Assembly (NCBI GenBank): GCA_031266695.1
Contig: JAISAK010000295.1
Span: 1-12,932 of the forward strand
DNA length: 12,932 nt
Direction: 5' to 3'
DNA from: Treponema sp.
GTDB lineage: Bacteria; Spirochaetota; Spirochaetia; Treponematales; Breznakiellaceae
Position 1 is the stretch's first letter, and every line of letters begins with the position of its first letter. Below, one piece after another: positions 1 to 7,202 of the stretch. The notes below the pieces were generated by a model, which was given only the letters and a program-made list of their open reading frames with translations, was not told where the DNA came from and did not search any database. Made by a program: the position numbers and the translations under genes.

Positions 1-190
1 CGCGAATGACTCTGGAATTCCCCGCCGAAGCAGACTTCAAACCTTTGGTTCGCCAAACCTCCGGTTTGATGACTGCGAAGGCGGATTCTACAGGCAAGTG
101 AACGGCGGCTTTGGCGCTCCCGCGGTAGAGGCCGTTGATTTCATTCGTACCGCCTGGGGTAGGATATCTTACCTTGTATGTCTTTTGCAT
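1..190 (-). CDS. Possible small protein, 5' part only, runs off the left edge
   Basis: Reading the - strand from an ATG at 190 gives 63 codons without a stop up to the window edge. The protein begins MQKTYKVRYPTPGGTNEING and later contains KPEVWRTKG. A strong AAGGAGG lies just upstream (about 194-200 on the + strand), but only three bases separate GGAGG from the ATG, which is unusually short. I do not recognise the family and see no membrane segment or signal peptide. The second half is encoded by short palindromic repeats (37-68) that also occur near the right end of the window. It may therefore be a real gene carrying an in-frame repeat, or a chance frame through repeats. It is divergent from the lipoprotein gene starting at 277, leaving about 86 bases for promoters. 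Confidence 0.4.
   Translation of the reverse strand, partial: MQKTYKVRYPTPGGTNEINGLYRGSAKAAVHLPVESAFAVIKPEVWRTKGLKSASAGNSRVIR
37..68. repeat. Two adjacent short palindromes of the AACC-YYY-GGTT type
   Basis: Unit one (37-52) reads TCAAACCTTTGGTTCG. Unit two (54-68) reads CAAACCTCCGGTTTG, a perfect 6-bp stem around a 3-base loop. Unit one matches 12711-12726 at 15 of 16 bases. Unit two matches 12781-12795 at 12 of 15 bases, and two of the three differences form a compensating A-T to G-C pair in the stem. This looks like a dispersed palindromic repeat family. The units lie inside the possible - strand reading frame. Confidence 0.6.
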
Positions 191-276
191 TCACCTCCTT
201 GCCTGCCCGGCGGGGGATATGGTTTAATGAATAATGAAAAATTAACTGCTGCGACAGGCTGCCAGGAGTAAATTGC

Positions 277-1221
277 GTGAAAAAACGAAAGGATCTTTTT
301 TTATTGATAACCCTGCTGATCTTGTCCGGCTGCAGCAGGGGTTCCGCCGCGTCGTCCGCGCCGCCTGTTGCGGATTTTGCTGATGCCGAAGTTTTTGGCC
401 GGCAGCGAATGATGGATACCTCCGGCGCGCCACGGGAATCGCCCGCCGGGGCTGAATATGCCGAAGAGCCCCCCGGCGGGGAGGTGTCCCGGAGCCGGAA
501 GCTCGTCAGAAACGCCGATATCCACCTCAGGGTTCAGAACCCGGAGGCCGCGGAAGGGCCTTTGACCGCGGCTATGGCGAAATACGGAGCCTACGCCTCC
601 TCAAAACGGCTTTTTGAAAATGCCCGGTATTATACCATCCGGGTTCCGGCGGCATCTTTTGACGCTTTTTTCGCCGAATTAGCCGGTATGGGAACGGCTC
701 TTTCGCGGACCGAAAGCGCCGAGGATGTAACTATCCGGTTTTACGATCTTGAGGGGCGGCTTGCTACCAAACAGGAGCTGCTGAAAACCTTTCAGAGCTA
801 TTTGGGAAAGGCGCAAAACATCGACGAGATTATGACCGTGGAAAAACGGATCGCGGAATTACAGCAGGAGATTGAATGGACGGGAACGGAATTCCGGGCC
901 CTGGCGGATCTGGTGGATTACGCCACCATAAACCTGGAATTGACCGGCCCGGCGGCCGCTGTTTCCGGGCCGGGCCTCGGGCACCGGATTACGGATCTTT
1001 TCGGCGGCTTTGGGGATGTCGCCGCCACGGGTTTGGTGGTACTTTTAGGCGTGGTCCTGTATGGCCTTCCCGGCCTCCTCTTGCTGACGTTCCTCTTTTG
1101 GCTCCTTTTCGGGCGGATCGGGCTGGTAAGAAAACTGTGGAGCCTCGCGGCCGCGCGGAAAACCGGTAAAAAACCGGACAAAATGGTGTCTGGCACCACT
1201 GGTGAAGAAGAAGTAAGATGA
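277..1221 (+). CDS. DUF4349-type lipoprotein with C-terminal membrane anchor
   Basis: A 314-residue exported protein. A basic start and hydrophobic stretch (residues 7-16) lead to a lipobox L-S-G-C with the lipidated Cys at 19. A Pro/Ala/Gly-rich linker follows to about 70. Residues 72-222 have the DUF4349 layout: a beta-rich part with RNADIHLRV and YTIRVPAASFDAF, a charged helical hairpin at about 157-212 likely to form a coiled coil, and the closing strand DYATINLEL. A long hydrophobic segment (about 249-279) and a basic tail form a membrane anchor. The start is GTG at 277, chosen because AGGAG (264-268) lies eight bases upstream and the signal peptide begins there. The function of DUF4349 proteins is not settled. 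The stop overlaps the next gene's start (ATGA at 1218-1221), so the two are probably translationally coupled. The domain call is from recognised pattern, not a search. Confidence 0.85.
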   Translation: MKKRKDLFLLITLLILSGCSRGSAASSAPPVADFADAEVFGRQRMMDTSGAPRESPAGAEYAEEPPGGEVSRSRKLVRNADIHLRVQNPEAAEGPLTAAMAKYGAYASSKRLFENARYYTIRVPAASFDAFFAELAGMGTALSRTESAEDVTIRFYDLEGRLATKQELLKTFQSYLGKAQNIDEIMTVEKRIAELQQEIEWTGTEFRALADLVDYATINLELTGPAAAVSGPGLGHRITDLFGGFGDVAATGLVVLLGVVLYGLPGLLLLTFLFWLLFGRIGLVRKLWSLAAARKTGKKPDKMVSGTTGEEEVR

Positions 1222-3017
1222 GAAAACCTATCGCCCTTCGTATTTTTGCCCTCCTCCTTCTGTACTGCGCGGTGTTTGTCGTCCTGGTGCTGGTACAGTT
1301 TACCAAACGGGGGAATTTTACCCAGCGTATCGGCCCTATGGTAATAAGCGGGCAATACCGGCAGCTTGAGGAAGGGGAAGATGCCGCGGCCAATCCCGGG
1401 GAATACCTCTTGTCGGGGGGGGCCAGCGTATATTTCGGCGGCCTTGAATTTATTCTGAAAACCAGGGACAACGATGACAGCTTCACCCTTGTCAATGCCG
1501 GGGGGGAGCAGGAGAAAACGCTTCCCGAAGGCATGGTTCTTTCCGAAGATACGGCAAAATTTCTGCTGCCCGGCGGTTCCGGGCTTTCCTTTACCGCCGG
1601 CCGCGCGGGAGGAATCCCCGAAATTCAGATAGACGGAGATTTTGCCGAAGGGTTTTCCGGTCTGGAAATTCCCTTCAGGCCCCAGCGTTCAGCCCGAATA
1701 CGCGAAACCTCCGATGGACGGCTTAATATATATCATGACGGCTTTAATTACAGTTTCAGCCGTTCCGTCCGGGGAGAAGGGAAGGGCCTTCTTTCCCTGA
1801 AAGCCGGTTCTTCCCTTGTTTCCTACCGGGCAATACCGGAGAAGAAAAGTTTCAGCCCCGAAGATTATATTGTGGAGCAGGCCCGGAGTCCCCAGGCCTT
1901 TAACGATGCCCTTGCCAAATGGCGGGATCAGAGTTTTTCTTTGTGGGCCCGGCTTGTTTCCACCCGGAACGACGAGGACACGGTAATTGCCTATGTCGGC
2001 GAAGCGGCGCGCCGGGGCAGCTACAAAGCTGCCGTTGCCGCGGCGTCCGCCGCCCTTCTTTCCGGCGGCCAGCGAAGCTACGAATCCTCCGTGTATCTGG
2101 GCGGCATGGATACGGGGCTCCGTTCATTTACCGCCGCGGAACGCGAAAAAATCGGCCGCCTTTCCCGCCTTATCAACGAAAAATCCCTTGAATTCCTGAA
2201 CGAGAGACACGTATTTGAGTTTTTCGCGGTCCGGGGACTCATTAATTTTATTGACGACGGCGCGGCCCTGATTCGCTCGATAGATCCCGCAAGTCTGAGC
2301 CCCGATCTGATCCCGGCGATTTTTGAGGGCTTCGAGGATTTAAGGCAGTGGCGCCCCTACGGGGATAACCCTTTCGAGCGGCTTCTCGATCAGGCCTGTT
2401 ATGTGCTATCCGAAGGCGTCTGCCGGGACGAAGACAGGGTTTTGGTTTTTCGGGGCGGCAATGCCGACCTTGAATTTAACCTCCGGCTGGGAGAGGCCCT
2501 GCGCTTGTGGGCGGAGGGATCGGGCCATGACGAATGGGCCGCCCTTGGCCGCTCGATTCTGCTTTCGGTTTTTTCCCTGGGCGACAGTACCGGCTCCGTG
2601 CCTCAAACCCTGACTCTTTCGGATGCCGGAACATTCAGCGAAGCGCCGGGAGCCCGCCCGGGAGCCGCCCGGCTTTACCGTATCTTCGGTTCTGGCGAAT
2701 ATCGTCCGCGCGCCACGGCAATCGGTTCGGGGGTAAACGGTATCTGGGCCTGGACTGCCGCCTCGGTGGTCAGCGCGGCGCAGGACAACAATGTTCTGGA
2801 TATTTCGGTTTCCTTCCCTATGGGTGAAACCCACTACATGATGATCCGCGGGGTGCGGCCCTTTGCCAAGATACAACTCTACAATATTGATTATCGTACC
2901 GACATCCAGTTTGAACGTTACGATTCTTCGGGCTGGGTCTACTCTGCCCAGGAGCAGATACTGGTTCTTAAAATGAAGCACCGGGTCGCGGTAGAGCATA
3001 TCAGGATTTTTTATTAG
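1218..3017 (+). CDS. Single-pass membrane or periplasmic protein of unknown function
   Basis: A 599-residue protein that I cannot assign to a named family. Residues 9-28 form one N-terminal membrane segment after a short basic start, so the bulk should lie outside the cytoplasm. Residues about 35-205 look beta-rich (many short alternating hydrophobic and Gly stretches). Residues about 213-450 look helical, with Ala-rich segments at 255-282 and a run of helices at 305-400. Residues about 485-599 look beta-rich again, ending in strands such as ILVLKMKHRVAVEHIRIFY. No catalytic motif is evident. The ATG overlaps the stop of the upstream lipoprotein gene, there is no strong separate ribosome binding site, and the next gene starts 17 bases after its stop. 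This supports one operon of three envelope proteins. It may be a partner or structural component, but that is context only. Confidence 0.8.
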   Translation: MRKPIALRIFALLLLYCAVFVVLVLVQFTKRGNFTQRIGPMVISGQYRQLEEGEDAAANPGEYLLSGGASVYFGGLEFILKTRDNDDSFTLVNAGGEQEKTLPEGMVLSEDTAKFLLPGGSGLSFTAGRAGGIPEIQIDGDFAEGFSGLEIPFRPQRSARIRETSDGRLNIYHDGFNYSFSRSVRGEGKGLLSLKAGSSLVSYRAIPEKKSFSPEDYIVEQARSPQAFNDALAKWRDQSFSLWARLVSTRNDEDTVIAYVGEAARRGSYKAAVAAASAALLSGGQRSYESSVYLGGMDTGLRSFTAAEREKIGRLSRLINEKSLEFLNERHVFEFFAVRGLINFIDDGAALIRSIDPASLSPDLIPAIFEGFEDLRQWRPYGDNPFERLLDQACYVLSEGVCRDEDRVLVFRGGNADLEFNLRLGEALRLWAEGSGHDEWAALGRSILLSVFSLGDSTGSVPQTLTLSDAGTFSEAPGARPGAARLYRIFGSGEYRPRATAIGSGVNGIWAWTAASVVSAAQDNNVLDISVSFPMGETHYMMIRGVRPFAKIQLYNIDYRTDIQFERYDSSGWVYSAQEQILVLKMKHRVAVEHIRIFY

Positions 3018-3034
3018 AGCGATAGAAAAGCTTT

Positions 3035-5404
3035 ATGAAACAAAGGTTTTTTCAAAGCTTACCGGCCTTCTGCCTCCTCTTTGTTTTTTCCGCCTGCGGC
3101 GGAAAGCCTGTTCCCTTTACCATTGCCCCCCGCGCGGCGGAGGGCCTTTCCCTTTTGCCCCCCGCGGATCTGGCCCTGGGGCCCGGCGGTTTCCCCCTGC
3201 CTTTTCACGGTACGGGCCGGCCGGCCTACAGCGTCCCTTCCGGCGACGGAGGCATCGTTCTGTTCGACGCCGCCTCAAACCGGGAACTGCTTCGTTTCTA
3301 CGGCTTTGACAACGGCGAATGGCTCGGCTTTGTCCCCGAAGGCTATTACAGCGCTTCGCCCCGCGGCGCCTCGTTTTTTACGGTCCGCGCGGGGGAAGAA
3401 AGTTACGCCCTGAATCAGTTTTCGGAACTTCTCCGCCGGCCCGATCTGCTGGCCGAATCGCTTGCCGGGGGCGGAAGGCCGGCGGGTTCCGCCTTTGCCG
3501 GGCCGCTGAAAAAAAACGCCGCGCCGCCGCGGGTGGATTTCCGTCTTTCCCCGGATCTGCGGACTCTCGAAGGCGGGCCCGTCCTTGAGGTAAAGGTAAG
3601 CGCGGAGAAGGGCGGGGCGGGGATGCTTGCCCTGTACCGCCGCGGCAGGCTGGGGCAGGAGATACCCGCGGGCCTTTTTGACATTGCCGGGACAGCCTTG
3701 AGAAAATACAGGGAGGGCGGCAGAACTTGTTACGACCTTGTCGTTTACACCCTGGCGGAAGAAGACGACTCCGCGGTCGGCGTTTCCGCCTTTAACCGGG
3801 CGATGACCCTTGAGTCCGCGCGGAGCTGGCTTGAATTCACCCCCCCCGCTCCGTTAGGCGCAACTATAAAGCCGGCGCTCTATGCGCTGCTCGCGGAATC
3901 GGGAGAGGAAACTTCCCCGGTCGAAGATCTGCTGCTGCGTCAGAAGGCGGGCGCGCTCTACTCGGACGTAGAAATCCTGAAGCTCTCCGGCGCGGAATTC
4001 GGCAAAACCGGTTTTACCCAAAGCCTTGAAGAACTTGAAGCCAAAATAAGCCCGGCCGATGTCTTTGTGCTGTACCTTGGGGGGAACGCCGGCGTGGACA
4101 AACGGGGCGATCTTTACTTTGCCGCCGGGGACATTCGGGATAAAAAAGGGAAGGAAAGCGTCGGCAAACAGGATATCGCCGCGGGCCTTCTCCGGCTGAA
4201 AACCCATAACACCCTGCTGCTGCTTGCCGCCGGAAATGACGGCGCGGCGGCTTTTGGGGTTTCCGGCCGGGGCGCCCTTGACCGGCTTTTGGAACGGATC
4301 GGCCCCCGGGCGCTTTTCGCGGCGCCGGCCCGGGATCTTGCCGCCGCTTTGGCCGCCGCGGTAAAGGCCGCGGAGGAGGACGGGTCCGGCGGCCCGCCGC
4401 GTTTTGCCGGCGCGTCGGAACTTGCTTCCCGTATCCGGAATGCGGCCCCGGCTTTCTACGTCTCGCCGCCGGAAAAGGACTTCCCCTTAATCGGCCGCAA
4501 CGGTTACGGGGAAAGCCGCGATGCGGAGCTTAGCGGCAAAAGTTTCTCCGATGTTTCTTTTACCTACCGGCCCCAATCCGGCCCGGGCGATTCCGGGAGT
4601 CCTCTGCCCGCCTTCGGCGTTAATTTCGCGGAGCTTAATCCCTCGGGGTTCAGAAATTTCGATCCGAAGGTGCTTACGCAGATGGGCATGGAACAGTACA
4701 GCGTCTCTTTCCTGACCGGCGAGCAATTCTACCGGGACGGAGAATACGACAAGGCAATCGCCGAATACGGTAAATCGCTGAGCCTCAAGGCCGATTACGC
4801 CGAGGCCTACATCGGGCGGGGAAACGCGTACCGGAAAAAAGGAGACCCCGGCAGGGCAATTGACGATTACGGCCGGGCTCTGCGCTTTAAGCCGGAGCTT
4901 TCGGAGGTATACAACTACCGGGGCTACGCTTACGCGGAGCGCGGCGATTTCGCAAGGGCAATAGAGGACTATTCCCGGGCCCTGGAAATTAAAAACGATT
5001 ACGTTGACGCCTGTTTTAACCGCGCCTACGCCTTTGCCCGGCAGGGCGACTACGACAGGGCGATTGACGATTATACCCGGGTACTGAAGCTGGAGCCCCG
5101 GAACGCCGCGGCCTTTAACCAGCGGGGAAGCGCCTGGTACCGGAAAGAAGACGATGACCGCGCCATTCTCGATTACTCGGAGGCCCTGAAAATAAGGCCC
5201 GATTACGCCCTGGCCTGGCACAACCGGGGAAACGCCTGGTTCAACAAGGGCGATTATGCTAAAGCCCTTGCGGATCTTAACCGGGCGATCCGGTTACAGC
5301 CCGCTTCCGCGGAGGCCTACAGGAGCCGCGGCAACATACACCTGATGATGAGGGAACCCGGCAGGGCGGAAGAAGATTTTAAGGCGGCGGAGCGGCTGCG
5401 GTAA
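3035..5404 (+). CDS. Lipoprotein with catalytically degenerate caspase-like domain and seven TPRs
   Basis: A 789-residue exported protein. The signal peptide ends in F-S-A-C with the lipid Cys at 21. Residues 65-145 resemble the last WD40-like strand plus the segment that usually links WD40 and caspase domains in large bacterial caspase-family proteins (GEWLGFVPEGYYSASPRGA at 94-112; RRPDLLAESLAG at 134-145). A beta domain follows (about 165-270). Residues about 276-450 follow the C14 caspase-like pattern: LYSDVEILKL, then DVFVLYLGGNAG at 342-353 where VLYLAGHG is usual, then TLLLLAAGNDG at 393-403 where LLLLDTCxSG is usual. Thus Asn351 stands for the catalytic His and Gly400 for the Cys, and no Cys lies in this domain. 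Seven 34-residue TPRs fill 554-789. It probably acts as a scaffold in the envelope. It starts 17 bases after the upstream gene without a clear ribosome binding site. Confidence 0.85.
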   Translation: MKQRFFQSLPAFCLLFVFSACGGKPVPFTIAPRAAEGLSLLPPADLALGPGGFPLPFHGTGRPAYSVPSGDGGIVLFDAASNRELLRFYGFDNGEWLGFVPEGYYSASPRGASFFTVRAGEESYALNQFSELLRRPDLLAESLAGGGRPAGSAFAGPLKKNAAPPRVDFRLSPDLRTLEGGPVLEVKVSAEKGGAGMLALYRRGRLGQEIPAGLFDIAGTALRKYREGGRTCYDLVVYTLAEEDDSAVGVSAFNRAMTLESARSWLEFTPPAPLGATIKPALYALLAESGEETSPVEDLLLRQKAGALYSDVEILKLSGAEFGKTGFTQSLEELEAKISPADVFVLYLGGNAGVDKRGDLYFAAGDIRDKKGKESVGKQDIAAGLLRLKTHNTLLLLAAGNDGAAAFGVSGRGALDRLLERIGPRALFAAPARDLAAALAAAVKAAEEDGSGGPPRFAGASELASRIRNAAPAFYVSPPEKDFPLIGRNGYGESRDAELSGKSFSDVSFTYRPQSGPGDSGSPLPAFGVNFAELNPSGFRNFDPKVLTQMGMEQYSVSFLTGEQFYRDGEYDKAIAEYGKSLSLKADYAEAYIGRGNAYRKKGDPGRAIDDYGRALRFKPELSEVYNYRGYAYAERGDFARAIEDYSRALEIKNDYVDACFNRAYAFARQGDYDRAIDDYTRVLKLEPRNAAAFNQRGSAWYRKEDDDRAILDYSEALKIRPDYALAWHNRGNAWFNKGDYAKALADLNRAIRLQPASAEAYRSRGNIHLMMREPGRAEEDFKAAERLR

Positions 5405-5466
5405 TTCGTTAAGCATAAATCGTTTAAAAAATGAAAAAATATATAGTAAAAATACCGGTTTAACTG

Positions 5467-5472
5467 TATAAT
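5467..5472 (+). promoter_or_regulatory. Possible -10 promoter box (TATAAT)
   Basis: A consensus TATAAT with TG directly before it stands in the AT-rich gap after the TPR lipoprotein gene. The sequence 17 bases upstream (5444-5449, TAGTAA) matches TTGACA at only three of six positions. The region is so AT-rich that chance matches are likely. If real, the transcript would have a leader of about 270 bases before the glycosidase-like gene and would pass through both hairpins. Confidence 0.3.
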
Positions 5473-5489
5473 AAAAAGGATATAGAGAC

Positions 5490-5525
5490 AAAAGACTGCT
5501 GTATGATCTGTGAAACGGTCTTTTT
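5490..5525 (+). terminator. Possible weak terminator hairpin after the envelope cassette
   Basis: AAAAGACTG (5490-5498) can pair with CGGTCTTTT (5516-5524), nine pairs including one G-T, around a loop of about 17 bases, and the 3' arm ends in a run of five T. The stem is weak and the loop long, so its activity is uncertain. Its place about 85 bases after the stop at 5404 fits the end of a three-gene transcript. Confidence 0.35.
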
Positions 5526-5627
5526 GCTGTTACGAAGCCGGAAAGCAGGTGTTTTCTATATTAATTAAGGTCAAGAAACCTCAGAAACCGAAGTCTGGTA
5601 GCCTATAGGTATGCCCTCGGAGTTTGT

Positions 5628-5666
5628 AAGGTATAAATATTCATTTATGAGTATTTATACCTTTTT
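5628..5666 (+). terminator. Long AT-rich hairpin followed by T-run
   Basis: AAGGTATAAATA (5628-5639) pairs perfectly with TATTTATACCTT (5652-5663). The 12 bases between can pair further (TCAT with ATGA), so almost the whole stretch is one palindrome. The 3' arm runs into TTTTT (5662-5666). This fits an intrinsic terminator or attenuator ahead of the gene at 5748. A palindrome of this quality could equally be a protein-binding operator. The stem is AT-rich, so its strength as a terminator is not assured. Confidence 0.5.
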
Positions 5667-5670
5667 AAGC

Positions 5671-5745
5671 ATGAAGTGCAACAAGCTCCTTGCGGAAAAA
5701 CCGGGCCGGACTTTAGTCCGATTTGACCGTTTTTTCAAGGAGTAG
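5671..5745 (+). CDS. Possible 24-residue leader ORF (weak)
   Basis: An ATG directly after the 5628-5666 hairpin opens a 24-codon frame that stops with TAG at 5743-5745, two bases before the GTG of the next gene. The downstream gene's AAGGAG (5737-5742) lies inside its last two sense codons. There is no convincing ribosome binding site before the ATG, and the peptide shows no recognisable motif. It contains the small palindrome CGGACT-TT-AGTCCG (5707-5720). A frame of this length can arise by chance. Confidence 0.2.
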   Translation: MKCNKLLAEKPGRTLVRFDRFFKE

Positions 5746-5747
5746 GT

Positions 5748-7172
5748 GTGATAAAACGCGATTTTCCCAAGATTCACTTCTACGATCAGGATTTTGTTGA
5801 TATATATGATAAAACCTGGGCATGGATCCAAGATTGCTGGAATACCGGAGGCGAAAAAAGCAGCCTGAACGGGAAAATTTTTTCCTACCCCGGTTCTTCC
5901 GCCGTTTACCAGACGGACGCCATCTATTCTTCATTTTTTTTAGTCTACTCAAACAGAATCTACCAGGCTCATCCGACCCTGGATGTATTCTATGAAAAAC
6001 AGGAACCAAACGGCGCCATTCGCAGCGCCTACAATATCAAGACCGGTTCTCCGGTTGTGGAACGGGATAATCCGGAAGGGCTGGGAATCCCTCTTTTTGC
6101 CTGGGCGGAACATAATCTCTACCATAAGTCGGCAAACAAAAAAAGGGTCAAGGATATTCTTCCTATTCTGCGTAAATATTCCGAGTGGATAGATTCGGTT
6201 TTCAAGAGGCCGAACGGTCTTTACAAGGTGCCCCCTTCGGTCACGGGGATGAGCAATTCTCCCAGGGAAGACGTTTACTACCCGATGGATTTCAACACCA
6301 TGATGGCCATCAATATGCTCTATATGTCGGCCCTGGCGGATATTCTTAACGACAAGGAAGCGAGCTTTCAGTACAAGAAGCAGTACTTTTCACTCAAGAC
6401 GAGGATCAATTCCTTTATGTGGGATTCCGGGGACGGCTTTTATCACGACATTGATAAAAACGAGGAACGGCTGCCGGTTAAAACCATTGCCGGTTACTGG
6501 CCCCTCCTTGCGGAAATTCCGAATGACGAGAAGGCGGAGCGGATCATCGAAAAACTTTCGGACCCGAAATATTTCGGCGCCCCCCATCCCTTTCCCACGC
6601 TGTCGGTATCCGAGAAGGCCTTTGACGAAAACGGCCGCGGTTATCGCGGTTCGGTCTATCCCCACCTTACCTTTATGGTGATAAAGGGCCTGGAGCGCTA
6701 CCAGCGCTGGGATCTTGCCCGCGAATGCGCCATCAGGCATCTGTATTTTATGCTGGACTCCATGAGCCCCGACGGGAATCACCACAAGGGCGATCTTTGG
6801 GAAGCCTACTTTCCCACAAAGGAAGGTCCCGCGAAATGGCAGGGCAAGGCCGACTTTCCCCGGCCCCAATACCTTACCTACGACGCTCTCTCAACCATCT
6901 GCCTTACCATTGAAAACATTGTCGGTCTTTTTATCTCCCTTCCCCGGAAGACCGTGGATTGGATCATTCCCAATCTTGAAATCTTGGGAGTGGAGAATCT
7001 TTCCCTCAAGAAGAATATGATCACCATTCTCTCCAACAAGAGCGGCAGGGGATGGGAGATCCACATGGAGAGCGAGAAGCTTTACTACTTTACAATCAAC
7101 ATTCTCGGGAAGAAAAAAAAGACCCTCCCCATTCCTTCGGGGAAATGTTCCATGCTGATAGATAAATTGTAA
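5748..7172 (+). CDS. (alpha/alpha)6-barrel glycosidase-like protein (MGH1/GH63/GH37-like), possibly inactive
   Basis: A 474-residue protein with no signal peptide, so probably cytoplasmic. Its layout matches trehalase-like and mannosylglycerate-hydrolase-like enzymes: YQTDAIYSSFF (54-64) near the start, GMSNSPRED (167-175), DFNTMMAINML (181-191), MWDSGDGFYHD (224-234), GYRGSVYPH (298-306, the family's YWRGPVW-like motif) and LWEAYFP (350-356), whose Glu352 fits the usual general base. In related enzymes the motif at 167-172 normally reads GxDNSP with Asp as general acid; here it is Ser169. Residues about 405-474 form a C-terminal beta-rich piece. The substrate cannot be read; a compatible-solute sugar or short alpha-glucoside or mannoside is only a guess. 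GTG at 5748 is chosen for AAGGAG five bases upstream. The gene is less GC-rich than its neighbours (28 of 60 bases at 5821-5880). The next gene starts 30 bases downstream. Confidence 0.75.
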   Translation: MIKRDFPKIHFYDQDFVDIYDKTWAWIQDCWNTGGEKSSLNGKIFSYPGSSAVYQTDAIYSSFFLVYSNRIYQAHPTLDVFYEKQEPNGAIRSAYNIKTGSPVVERDNPEGLGIPLFAWAEHNLYHKSANKKRVKDILPILRKYSEWIDSVFKRPNGLYKVPPSVTGMSNSPREDVYYPMDFNTMMAINMLYMSALADILNDKEASFQYKKQYFSLKTRINSFMWDSGDGFYHDIDKNEERLPVKTIAGYWPLLAEIPNDEKAERIIEKLSDPKYFGAPHPFPTLSVSEKAFDENGRGYRGSVYPHLTFMVIKGLERYQRWDLARECAIRHLYFMLDSMSPDGNHHKGDLWEAYFPTKEGPAKWQGKADFPRPQYLTYDALSTICLTIENIVGLFISLPRKTVDWIIPNLEILGVENLSLKKNMITILSNKSGRGWEIHMESEKLYYFTINILGKKKKTLPIPSGKCSMLIDKL

Positions 7173-7202
7173 AAAGTTTGTAAATATGGAAAAAACATAA
7201 TT

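Noticed and set aside
199..228. TTGCCT and TTTAAT, 18 bases apart, upstream of the first lipoprotein gene, as a promoter
   Set aside because: Both boxes are weak matches, and TTGCCT overlaps the - strand ribosome binding site region. A promoter must exist nearby, but this pair is not convincing.
5504..5569. A 21-codon frame in the AT-rich gap
   Set aside because: It has no ribosome binding site at a workable distance and lies partly in the terminator-like hairpin.
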